Shown one piece after another: positions 55,615 to 64,000 of a stretch of DNA of 64,000 nt. The stretch is from Dipteris shenzhenensis. Lineage: Eukaryota > Polypodiophyta > Polypodiopsida > Gleicheniales. The position numbers and the translations under genes were made by a program. Each line of letters begins with the position of its first letter. Position 1 is the stretch's first letter. Under the pieces are notes generated by a model that was not told the DNA's origin, did not search any database, and saw only the letters and a program-made list of their open reading frames with translations. Location: NCBI GenBank assembly GCA_047967505.1, contig CM106539.1; one strand, given 5' to 3'.

Positions 55615-56664
55615 ATGAGGATAGCCAGTTGGAATATACAGGGATTGGGCGGCATCTCTCATTGCCGTCGCAGACAGCTGACCAGGAATCAGCTCCATCC
55701 AGGTGTTTCAGGTGGTTCCCTAGACATTCTTTTTCTTCAAGAACACAAACTGGATATCAGAGATTGCTCCAAGTCAGGTAAGCTGCTCTCAGGCCGGACT
55801 TTTTGGCTTCCTACCTCGGGAACCAGAGGAGGTACATGCATTTCAGTTTCAGAATCTATTCTCCCTCTGGTCATTGGACACGGTACCATAACCCCCTCCA
55901 GGGCCCAGTGGGTTTTACTTCTGATTGACGGACGTAAGGTTGGTTTCCTCAACCTTTATGCTCCGAACAACAGAGGGGATCGTGTTTTGTTTTGGAAAGA
56001 GTTGCTCTCGTGGGCTGACCTTGCGGATTCATGGATTATTGGAGGTGACTTAACATGGTTGAGGAACCTTCGGATAAGAAAGGGGGTAGAGAAGGTGATA
56101 TCCTGGGATGCCTTCTTGTTCAGGTTCAGTGGCAGAGATGTTTGGTCTGATGATGCATTTCTTGTTCAGTCTCAGTCACTTTTGTTTTCATGGTCGAACC
56201 ATAGGGTGCAGATGCCTATCCATGCTCGGATTGACAGATTCTATGTGGGTGACTGGGCTCTTGATAGAGGGGGGACAGTTTGCATTGCACCCGGTGTTTC
56301 CACTTCAGACCATTTTCCGGTAATTTTGTCCATTTCAGAGCCTCGTCTGAGAGGACGGTCTCACAGTATCAGGATCCCAGACGCCTTATACACGGATGAG
56401 ACTCTCACAGAGGCAATGTTGGAGATCTGGGTTTCTCATATGCAGGGGGGGTGGCTGGTCCTTCACATGTGGCCACAGCACTTGACAGTATCAGCGACTT
56501 CTATCACTCATTTGCTAGTGCTCGGCGTGGTGAGGCACTCAGGGGAGAGATCGGTATCCGCCGGCAGTTGGCAGCCCTTCAGAGGGAGGAGCAGAAATGA
56601 CCTTCAGATGCTTGGATACAGGAGCGCCTTGCTGCGGCAAGGGTCACTTGCAGACCTTGCTTGA
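55615..56664 (+). pseudogene. L1 ORF2, apurinic-type endonuclease domain
   Basis: A 349-codon frame opens MRIASWNIQGLGG, the start of the exonuclease-endonuclease-phosphatase fold (Asn in SWN). Further blocks: FLQEHKLD with Glu, LNLYAPNNRGDR, IIGGDLTW (normally GGDFN, so Asn is Thr here), ARIDRFYVGDW and STSDHFPVILS with the Asp-His pair. It nicks target DNA in target-primed reverse transcription. The residue change in GGDLT would probably weaken activity. The frame is lost near 56460-56600. Confidence 0.9.
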
Positions 56665-58033
56665 TCAGAGAGTTGAGTATGCCTTCCATGCACGGGAGTC
56701 CTTTTGGATACAGATGGGAGGGAGAGTCAATAAACATTTCTTCTCTACACTTGGCCCCAGACATAGTAGAGAGAGTGTCAGGCAGCTTATTGACTCTGAC
56801 GGCGTTTTGCAGTCCCATCCGGAGACCGTCATGCATTTAGCAACAGATTTTTATACCTCCCTCCTTTCTGCAGATCCGAATTCACAGGCCAGAGAGGTGG
56901 CTAGAGATGAAGTTTGGCAGAGTTTACTTGTGTTGGTCACCCCAGAGATGTTATGCTCACTTGATGCACGCTTTACCAACACAGAATTCAAGACTGCTCT
57001 TTCTGCCCTTCATAAGGGCAAGTGCCCTGGTTCCGATGGTCTTACTCCCTCTTTTTTTATAGCCTTTTGGGATATGATAGGTGATCATATTACTTCAGCC
57101 CTGTAGGGCATTTAAGACTCGGGCGAGATGCCTGACTCACTGACCGAGGGACTCATTCACCTTATCCCGAAAGGTGGCAACAGGAATTTTGTATCCCATT
57201 GGAGACCCATCACTCTTTTGGGCACTCTTTACAAAATCCTTGCCAAGGCGATCAGCATCCGACTAGAGCCCCTTCTTCCTGATCTCATCCATGATACTCA
57301 GACAGGCTTTGTGCATGGCAGGAGCATTTTTGATAATATCTTTTCCTTTTGGGAAGCCACAGAGTGGGCTATGCACAGTGGACAGAGGCTAGCAGTTTTA
57401 CTCTTGGAGTTTGAGAAAGCCTATGACAGAGTAGATTGGGGTTTTCTTGAGGGCACTCTTCTACGGTTTGGATTTTCAGATGCTTGGATCAGAGGGGTGG
57501 CCTCCCTTTACAGATTAGCCCACAGCCAGGTTTTGATTGGAGGGGTAAGGGGTGACACGTTTCAGATTTCCAGATCAGTTCGTCAGGGATGCCCTTTAGC
57601 CCCCTTCCTCTTTCTTTTTGTGGCAGAAGCTATGAGTATCTTCCTTAGATCTCAGGCTGAGCTTCTTGGGCTGAGACTGCCCTTGAGACAGGTGCAGGAG
57701 CTTTTTGACTATGAGTTGGCTGATGACACTGCTATTTTTATTCAGACCTCCTTCCAGTCACTTGATTCTTTCCGAACAGCCTTGGATATTTTTTGCTCAG
57801 CTGCAGGGGCACACATTAACTGGCATAAATCCTTTGGCATTTGTATCACTGATGAGGACACTCCAGGCTGGGGAGTTGACATTGGTTTTTCTTGGATTCA
57901 GAGGGGTGTTCCTATCAGGTATTTGGGATGCCAGGTAGGATTGGACATCTCTCTAGCACAGCAGTTTGCCCCAGTACTAGAAAGTATAAGGAAAAAGCTT
58001 CTGGAGCTATGCCACACTCGACCTTGCATCTAG
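56597..58033 (+). pseudogene. L1 ORF2, reverse transcriptase domain
   Basis: Two frames cover it. 56597-57106 carries NKHFFSTLGPRHSRE and KGKCPGSDGLTPSFF. 57128-58033 carries GLIHLIPKGGN, WRPITLLGTLYKILAKAIS, QTGFVHGRSIFDNIFSF, LLEFEKAYDRVDW, SVRQGCPLAPFLFLF and YELADDTAIFIQ. Motif A normally has Asp where this copy has Glu (LLEFEKAYD), and the catalytic LADD replaces FADD. A TAG near 57105 separates the frames where the sequence otherwise continues. IRYLGCQVG marks the post-RT region. Confidence 0.93.
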
Positions 58034-59791
58034 AGTTGTGGTAGTGAACCAGGTTCTCTTGGCCACCTCCTGGTTCGTGTGTTCTTGCTGGTGCCGGTCT
58101 AGGGATTGCATCACTCAGCTCATCATACTAGTCAGGAATTTTTTATGGAGTGGACTTGATGGCACAACAAATGTTGCAGCAAGGGTGGCCTGGGAGACTA
58201 TTATTCTCCCTACATGTGAAGGGGGCCTTAATGTCATTGACCCGGACTTGCAGTCCCGGACTTGCAGTGTAGGGCTTTCCTTTGTAAGGTGGTGGTGAAG
58301 GGACTCATGCCTGGGCAGGAACCTTAGAAGGATTTCTTTTTTGGATGCATTCAGGCTTGCACACCAACCTTGGGAGATGATTGGGTGGACAGCCCTCGAT
58401 GGATTTTCACATCAGCCCCTCTCAGATCTCTTGCCTCTCCTCTCATGACTGCCATCCTGAAAGCTTGGGGGAGCTTCAGGAACACTCTTCGAAGGATTCC
58501 ACCTTCTACCGTCGAAGAGATTGATAGGCAGCCGATCATTTGGAATGATAGTATTCTTGACGAGCATGCCAGACCACTGGGCACTTCCCATTACATGCAG
58601 TGGTCTAAATGGGAGAGAGGCCCCACCTACACAATAGGCACTTGGAAATCTTTTATCAGGCAACCTGTGGATTAGAGACTGCAGTCCGTGAGTCACCTCA
58701 GAGGGGTAGCACGCAGGATTCAGCAGATAGATGCAGCCATCCCGGTGGAATGGACAGTTGAGCTGCCTATTACTTCCACCACTTGGATGGGGGCTTTTTC
58801 GAGGACATCAGTTCCTTTACAGGTGATCGCTCTCCGAGGTCTCGGGGAAGACGCACTGGTCTTTGATGTTGGGGATGGAGGTTTACTTTCTACATCCAAG
58901 GATGGCATTCTTCTTGAGGTTGCCTTTCAGCCTGTCAGGATTGCTGGTTTTGTGGACCTTGCAGCGGGCTTGCAATGGTACTTAGACCCCGACCCTCTGC
59001 TCTTGGCCTTGGGATCCTGGAGGTTGTGGTTATATGGAGGTGCACCTATCAGGTGCTTGCAGTGGGACCCAGGAGAGTGGGAATGGATAGATCATGGGCA
59101 CTGAGAGAGGGGGATTCCCTTCTTTCGTTTCACGGTTGGTAATCCCAGGAGGTTTCAGCTGAACAATAGGGGTTGGATTCCCTCCAAAGCCCCCCATTGG
59201 GAAAGCTTCTTCATCACCGCAGACTTGCGTAGAAATTTCTAGAGGAGGCTCTGGAAATCCCTCAGAAATAGAAAGATCACTCTTTTCTTTTGGCTTTCTA
59301 TTCATGGAGGGATTGCAGTGAACCTGTGGAGATCACGATTTGGGGCTGATCCCACTTGTCCTCGATGCCATTCTGCAGAGGAGTCAGTGCGACATTGCCT
59401 TTGGGACTGCAGTCAGGCCAGGGCTGTTTGGAAAGGGGTTGCTCGGATACTCAGCATCTTTCACACTTCCCCTTTCTTCATGACTTGGGGCTCAGTCGCA
59501 TGGTTATCTCTTACCGAGCCCCAGGTGTTTTATGAGGGTGAGCCTTCTTCTTGGGCACTCTCGGTCCGCCGGCAGGTGATAGAGCCCCGCTCTCTACAGG
59601 ATGTACCACTTACTCCCTTCAGAGCTTCTCATGTTTTAGTGGACACCTCTTGGGAGATTTTGACTAGCATTTCCTCTTGGCACATTTGGAGAGCCAGATG
59701 TACTGAGGCCTTGGATGGCACCCAGATACACCCATTACAGGTGTTCACGGGTATTTGGTCTGACACAGTTCACACTTTGATAGCCATATGA
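58034..59791 (+). pseudogene. L1 ORF2, C-terminal region with zf-RVT-like domain
   Basis: Fragments in several frames: 58038-58298 (NFLWSGLDGTTNVAARVAWE, typical of the linker after plant L1 RT), 58370-58675, 58688-59104 and 59318-59791. The last has CPRCHSAEESVRHCLWDCSQ, the Cys-x2-Cys...His-x-x-x-x-Cys pattern of the zf-RVT domain. No C-terminal RNase H was recognised. Stops near 58033, 58298 and 58675. Confidence 0.85.
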
Positions 59792-60031
59792 GCTAGCATG
59801 CAGGGCCCTTCACGGGCAGCCTCTTCCAGAAGGACTTTATTTCTTCAAGTTTGGAGAGGTTCTCCCTTTTTCTCGGAGGTTTTTACCGGATTGAGATGGC
59901 ACTATCAGCCTCAATCCTTTCTTTTTGGCTCTTGAGCTTTTCGTGCATTGCATGATGTATCCCGTATGGAGCTTGCTCTAACGGTTTTTCTTTAATACTT
60001 AATAGAAGTCTCTTTTTGCAAAAAAAAAAAA
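59792..60031 (+). other. L1 3' UTR and poly(A) tract
   Basis: About 230 bp of non-coding sequence ending in a run of A at 60020-60033, which overlaps the target-site duplication by the first A residues. It differs from the TC-tailed LINE 3' ends. Confidence 0.85.
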
Positions 60032-60045
60032 AAGAAATTAGGGAG
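60032..60045 (+). repeat. target-site duplication, right copy (14 bp)
   Basis: AAGAAATTAGGGAG, identical to 53265-53278. Confidence 0.93.
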
Positions 60046-60832
60046 CTCAGACTTCAAGTTGCAATTCTAGAGAGAAAGGTTCATGACATGGAGAGCAATG
60101 GGAAACAATAAATTATTCAAGAAGCACTACATAGATGTAATGCCTCCCCACCTGCACTATAGCTTGTTTCTACAGTCAAAGATCTAGTTCACAATGAAGT
60201 AGGATGTGATTGTAGAGGTCGATACAAAGGCAAGTAAAATTGAAATCGAAGAAGAAATCAAAGAGCATGAAGCTAGAAGTGAGAATGCATTGAAGATTAG
60301 AATAGGGTGACTCTTTGAAGGATGGTACAAAGATAAGACTTTTTTGTTTGACACTTTAACACATATCAAGGAAGGCATGCCCAATATTGAATGGAGGGTT
60401 GATGATGATGATGAAGCAACTAATATCTGTCACTCTAGAGGACATGTCACGAGACTTACAACTCAAGATTCTCCGACAATCTTCAAAGTTGAAAGGGACC
60501 AAGCTATGGATAGCAAGAACTCACACAAGCTCAATTGAAGAACAAGACAACGGAATTAGCCAACCTTAAGGCTGCTAGGAAAGATGGAAAATAGGTAGTA
60601 TACCGTGAAGGAATAGCAATTATCAAAGAGTTCAAATCCAAACCAAAAGACTCTCAGACTCCAACAGATGTATGGCCGATTATGTGACTTCTTAGACTAT
60701 TATGTTGGTTGCCTAAATAATTGGGGTTGCTTCTTGCACACCTTGGGAGCTGCCATGCGCCCTCCCTAAGCAGATGTACTAGATGGTCGTTTGTTGTCAC
60801 ATAGACCTGTTGATCTCCCGTAGACATTAATA

Positions 60833-60878
<46 letters not shown>
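60046..60878 (+). mobile_element. ORF1-only LINE derivative, copy 2, 3' half
   Basis: Continues the copy 2 sequence after the L1. At 60130-60160 agatgtaatgcctccccacctg matches copy 1 (aatgtaatacatccccattgg). A frame near 60387-60540 has LEDMSRDLQLKILRQSSKLK and another near 60580-60650 has VVYREGIAIIKEFKSKPKDS, so one reading frame is split by frameshift. It ends CACATAGACCTG, CGTAGACATTAATA and (TC)n at 60795-60878, the LINE 3' signature. Confidence 0.7.
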
Positions 60879-60879
<1 letters not shown>

Positions 60880-61131
60880 GTTTGGATCACAACAGTTTGG
60901 AGAGCTTGCTTTCCCATCCTCACCTCGCAGCCTTGGGCAACTACATTACCAAGGTCCTTGCATACCGTGACCAATGTATTACATAGGTAGCAACATGCTA
61001 GCTGTCCACTCCACCCTTCTTCAAAGAAGGAGACTTTTTGTAACATTCCATTGGGTCCCATGGGTCGATTTCAGGCCCCCAGAGGACGATAATAATAGTT
61101 TCTTTCTTTCTTTCTCTCTCTCTCTCTCTCA
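60879..61131 (+). mobile_element. LINE 3' end fragment with (TTTC)n/(TC)n tail
   Basis: Short segment ending at TCCCATGGGTCGATTTCAGG, GAGGACGATAATAATAG, then (TTTC)n and (TC)n (about 61045-61131), a more diverged copy of the signature. Confidence 0.65.
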
Positions 61132-61870
61132 TGTTGATACTTTGTAGATTTTCATGAAGCCTTTGACACGGTACACACAAAACACCGCTGGTAGAGAATA
61201 CATTATATTGGAATTCCCCAAAAAACATACACACTATTCATGAAGTGTATGAGAAAGTGAAATTCCAGCTCTGCGAGAAAAACAAAAGCTATGTCGATCA
61301 AAACTTAGAGAGAGACCCCACCAAGTATCATTTACAGGAGGCAGCACCTTGATGCATTGAGTCTTTAAATACATGGGTATCGAGGTGCCAAATGATCATA
61401 AATGAGTCCCCACCTGTGCTGACTTGCACCTAAAGGTAGGTCAAAGAAGCTAGTAACACTTTCAAGGACAAATGCAAGCAAGTTGACATTTGGTGCTCAA
61501 GAAACACCTCTTTATGCTTCAATCACACCAATGATTTTTATTTTGAGTCGCGGTTCGGGGAGGCATTCTCTCCACCGTTGAGTGAAATAATTTTGAGAAA
61601 GTCTAAAAGCGATTTCTCACAAGCTTCTTGGGAGTCAAAGAATCCACTTCTTTGTCCACATCTTGCTCCTATAGATGGGTAGCATGGGAATCATACACAT
61701 CGATCCAATAATTTGGATCAATTGTCCATCCAAAACATTAGCTAAGGACTTAAATTCCATATCTAATCAGAAATGGCACAGCTGGGATTACCCATGCAAA
61801 TGTGTGCATTGACGTACAGTGTTTGGCTTGGTCTGACACGTTGGTCTCCTCTATCTAGAACCTCAGTGAT
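61132..61870 (+). pseudogene. fragment of TC-tailed LINE RT and C-terminus
   Basis: Begins YFVDFHEAFDTVHTKH, the RT motif A block of the family, at about 61139, followed by IGIPQKTYT. At about 61365 there is FKYMGIEVPNDHK and further on LKVGQRS and FLTSFLGVKES, all blocks from the RT end and thumb region. YADD is not present. Stops are frequent. Less than half of the ORF2 C-terminal part remains. Confidence 0.7.
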
Positions 61871-62160
61871 GATGAAGGTGACTAACACTTTCATCTGAAA
61901 GGAAAATACCACTAAAGAAAGATCATAGAAGGATTTCGGAATCTAGTGTTTACACGTGTGGATTTCAAAGGAACTAACAGAGCTTTGTTAAAGAACAAAG
62001 CCTCAAAACTTGCAAAGGTAAAGGTAGCCCCATAAAAGAGGGTGAATGGGATGTCTATAGAGATGGAATTACATTGATCAAAGATTTCAAAGCTAAATCA
62101 ACAAACTCCCAGTCTATAATTGATGTGTATGATCTCCATTTGTTTTCTTTTGTCTTAAGT
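61871..62160 (+). pseudogene. diverged fragment of the LINE ORF1-like region
   Basis: About 62040-62130 reads EWDVYRDGITLIKDFKAKS, aligning with the end block of the ORF1-only derivatives (VVYREGIAIIKEFKSK at 60600). The tail signature is absent here. Confidence 0.55.
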
Positions 62161-62557
62161 TCAGTAACTTCAGCTAGGTATTGTGTCGTTCTCGATGATC
62201 GTGTGCTAGTTCAATGACTTTGGCTAGGTATTGTGTTGTTCTCTCCATGCCATCACACATTGGACCTCCTACCTTTACATCTTAGATTTCTGACTAGTAG
62301 TGCACCTTCTTATACTAGGAGCTTAACCATTCCCAGTCCCACCTATCCTTTGATATGACACTCCCCAAAGCCATATAAGACACACATAGGACTCCTCCAT
62401 ATACCACTAGTATGACTTTGATCACTCCTTAGACCACATCTATATAGCAACACTCTCCTAGAGCAAGTAGATGATGAGCCAAATATTGATTCCTCATCAC
62501 CAAAAAGGCCATCTTTTGGTGGTTCTAGTGATGCCCTATAGGCCATGGTATGTGCCT
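62161..62557. other. spacer, no gene seen
   Basis: A short repeat (gttcagtaacttcagctaggtattgtgt and a near copy about 50 bp on) at 62158-62240. Nothing else recognised. Confidence 0.4.
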
Positions 62558-62776
62558 TGTAGGCATAAGTGTAGGCACTTATAGTGTTAGTGCCTTCTAT
62601 GCCACATAGGACACTTAGTCCTATGTGACACCTAGGACACTTAGTCCTAGGCCTAGATACAAGTACTTTGTACTTGTGTTTTGCAACCTTATCTATCTAT
62701 TTTGACGTGACTTCTACATCAACTTCGTCCTGTACCTGCACTCTCTCTCTCTCTCTCTCTTCGTTTTGCATCTACA
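62558..62776 (+). repeat. 5' LTR of the third copia element
   Basis: Ends TCTACA, one base before the primer-binding site. The start is placed at the TG at 62558 but is not supported by a second copy. It contains two 21-bp hairpins (62605-62625, 62631-62651) and a (TC)n run near 62741-62760. Confidence 0.6.
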
Positions 62777-62777
62777 G

Positions 62778-62789
62778 TGGTATCAGAGC
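62778..62789 (+). other. primer-binding site (initiator tRNA-Met)
   Basis: TGGTATCAGAGC, one base after the LTR end. Confidence 0.92.
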
Positions 62790-63834
62790 CTAGTATATGA
62801 TCTTCGTGATGACAATGCCATAGTTCTCACTAGCACTTTGCAAAAAGGGCTTTATCACCTTGATCATCATTCAGCTACACTTTCTATTGAAGCATTGGCT
62901 ATTTCAGATTCACAACTTGCTGAAACTCATCTTTGGCATGAGAGAATGGGCCATCTCAATTATAAAGCTCTTGCAACGCTACATTCACAGCAGATGGCAA
63001 ATGATGTACCTCAGACTCACACAGTTTCTAAACATGTGTGTGAGGGTTGTCTTTTGGGTAAGATGCATCGATTTCCTTTTCAAAAGAATTGTCCAAAACT
63101 CTCACAAAGGAAACTGCAGCTAGTACACAGTGATGTCTGTGGCCCAATGAGGACAAATGCCATTGGAGGATACAAGTATTTCATGACTCTCATTGATGAT
63201 TTCACAAGGTATTGCTGGGTATATCCTTTAAAGGCCAAATCTGAAGTTTTCTTATGCTTTCAGAGATGGCTGAATATGGTTGAGAATGAATCAGGATGCA
63301 AGCTTGTCACCCTCAACACAGATAGGGGGGGTGAGTATATGTCAAAGGAGTTTGATGCATTCCTATCCTCACGGGGCATTATTCACTCATGCACTACTCC
63401 TTACACTCCTCAGCAGAATCCTGTTTCTGAAAGGAAAAAGGGGTCCACAATGGAGATGACCAGATGCATGCTTAAGGCCAAGTCTTTGCCCAATAAATTT
63501 TGGCTTGATGCAGTAATGTGTGCCAACTATGTGCTGAATAGATCACCTACACGGGCATTAAAGATATGAAGCATGGAAAGGCAGGAAGCCTTCACTTTCA
63601 CACATGAAAGTTTTTGGGTCTCTTGCATATGTTCATGTACCATCTCAGCTGAGACATAAGCTTGATGACAAGGCAATCAAATGCATATTCATTGATTACA
63701 GCCAGGAGAGCAGAGGGTATCGGTTATATCAACCAAATACTGGGAAGATTATTGTCAGTAGAGATGTGATCTTTGCTGAACATTCAGCTTCTCCTCTTGT
63801 GGGCTGCAAAGCAAAGCCAGATATTTGCCTTTGA
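62790..63834 (+). pseudogene. copia GAG-pre-integrase and integrase
   Basis: The zinc finger is LWHERMGHLN with CEGCLLGK, and all four His/Cys ligands are present. The core has Asp in LVHSDVCGPM, Asp in LNTDRGGEYMS and Glu in QQNPVSERK (normally QQNGVAER), so the catalytic triad is intact. The frame breaks near 63566 after SPTRALKI, where a few bases are missing, and resumes as HMKVFGSLAYVHV to CIFIDYSQESRGYRLY and VSRDVIF. A TGA near 63834 ends it. The start of the frame lies within the LTR/PBS junction, showing the deletion joined them. Confidence 0.93.
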
Positions 63835-64000
63835 ATCTTGGTTACCTCTACCATCATCAGAAGAGGATTTTGAGAAGCAACATGCGCCTCCTGCAGGCCC
63901 TCCACAAAGCAATAATCAGCCTCAACCTCATGCTGATTTGCAGGTTTCTCTTCCGGCACAAAATGATCCCATTACTAATGATGCAGTCATTGAAGAAAGA
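63835..64000 (+). other. start of the copia linker toward RT
   Basis: Pro/Gln-rich reading in more than one frame, as in the region between integrase and RT of copia elements. Cut by the window end. Confidence 0.5.

Larger units (their letters stand above)
53279..60031 (+). mobile_element. near full-length L1-type LINE, defective
   Basis: Bounded by perfect 14-bp target-site duplications and a poly(A) tract. It has a 955-bp 5' region rich in CT/CTG/CCCC repeats, ORF1 with DUF4283-like domain and CCHC knuckle, and ORF2 with endonuclease, RT and a C-terminal zinc-binding domain. About 6.75 kb in total. Stops and frameshifts in both ORFs make it inactive despite the perfect target-site duplication. 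Confidence 0.95.
62558..64000 (+). mobile_element. Ty1-copia element with gag and protease missing, cut by window end
   Basis: An LTR and primer-binding site are followed within about 10 bp by GAG-pre-integrase coding sequence, so gag and protease (roughly 1.5 kb) have been lost. Integrase follows, with a frameshift near 63566. RT, RNase H and 3' LTR lie outside the window. It is a different family from the first two copia elements. Confidence 0.88.

Noticed and set aside
1-64000. CRISPR arrays, rRNA or intact tRNA genes, bacterial operons
   Set aside because: No regularly spaced identical repeats with unique spacers, no rRNA-like sequence, and the only tRNA-like boxes belong to the SINE remnant. 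The sequence is eukaryotic.

Overview
The window looks like nuclear DNA from a large, repeat-rich land-plant genome. Almost every recognisable coding segment belongs to a transposable element: Ty1-copia, Ty3-gypsy, L1-type LINEs with a DUF4283-like ORF1, and a second LINE family with (TC)n tails. Introns are canonical GT-AG, and non-coding DNA is AT-rich. The TC-tailed LINE reverse transcriptase reminds me of elements common in non-seed plants such as ferns. I suggest a fern-like genome only weakly; a gymnosperm is possible. No intact single-copy host gene was found.

Layout. 1-2372: 5' part of a minus-strand Ty1-copia element. 2440-2960: worn gypsy gag. 4011-9490: two diverged arms of about 1.2 kb in inverted orientation, with a LINE 3' end between them. 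9540-16907: a minus-strand multi-exon locus that I cannot match to a known gene. It has a 3.2 kb N-terminal exon followed by three tandem Ulp1/C48-like peptidase modules, each with exons of exactly 171 and 90 bp in the same phase. 17.0-20.9 kb: tandem repeats. 20946-23795: non-autonomous LTR element with no pol. 23837-24517: minus-strand histone H3-like (possibly CENH3-like) pseudogene. 25398-30885: complete but defective Ty1-copia element, inserted into an exon of a minus-strand transposase-like pseudogene (25064-33168). 33.2-37.5 kb: tandem duplications. 37551-45482: defective Ty3-gypsy element with an extra RNase H/CCHC unit upstream of gag and a SINE in its leader. 45.5-48.6 kb: AT-rich, no gene seen. 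48.7-52.8 kb: TC-tailed LINE and an ORF1-only derivative. 53279-60031: near full-length L1 with a perfect 14-bp target-site duplication, inserted in a second ORF1-only derivative. 60.9-62.2 kb: further LINE fragments. 62558-64000: internally deleted Ty1-copia, cut by the window end.

All element ORFs carry stops or frameshifts. Many stops sit where a family motif predicts Gln, Arg or Trp, which fits C-to-T decay of methylated DNA. The parts most worth a second look are the triple C48 locus, the upstream RNase H/CCHC unit, the H3-like pseudogene and the TC-tailed LINE with its ORF1-only derivatives. Homology calls were made by eye; boundaries without TSD, LTR or splice evidence are approximate.
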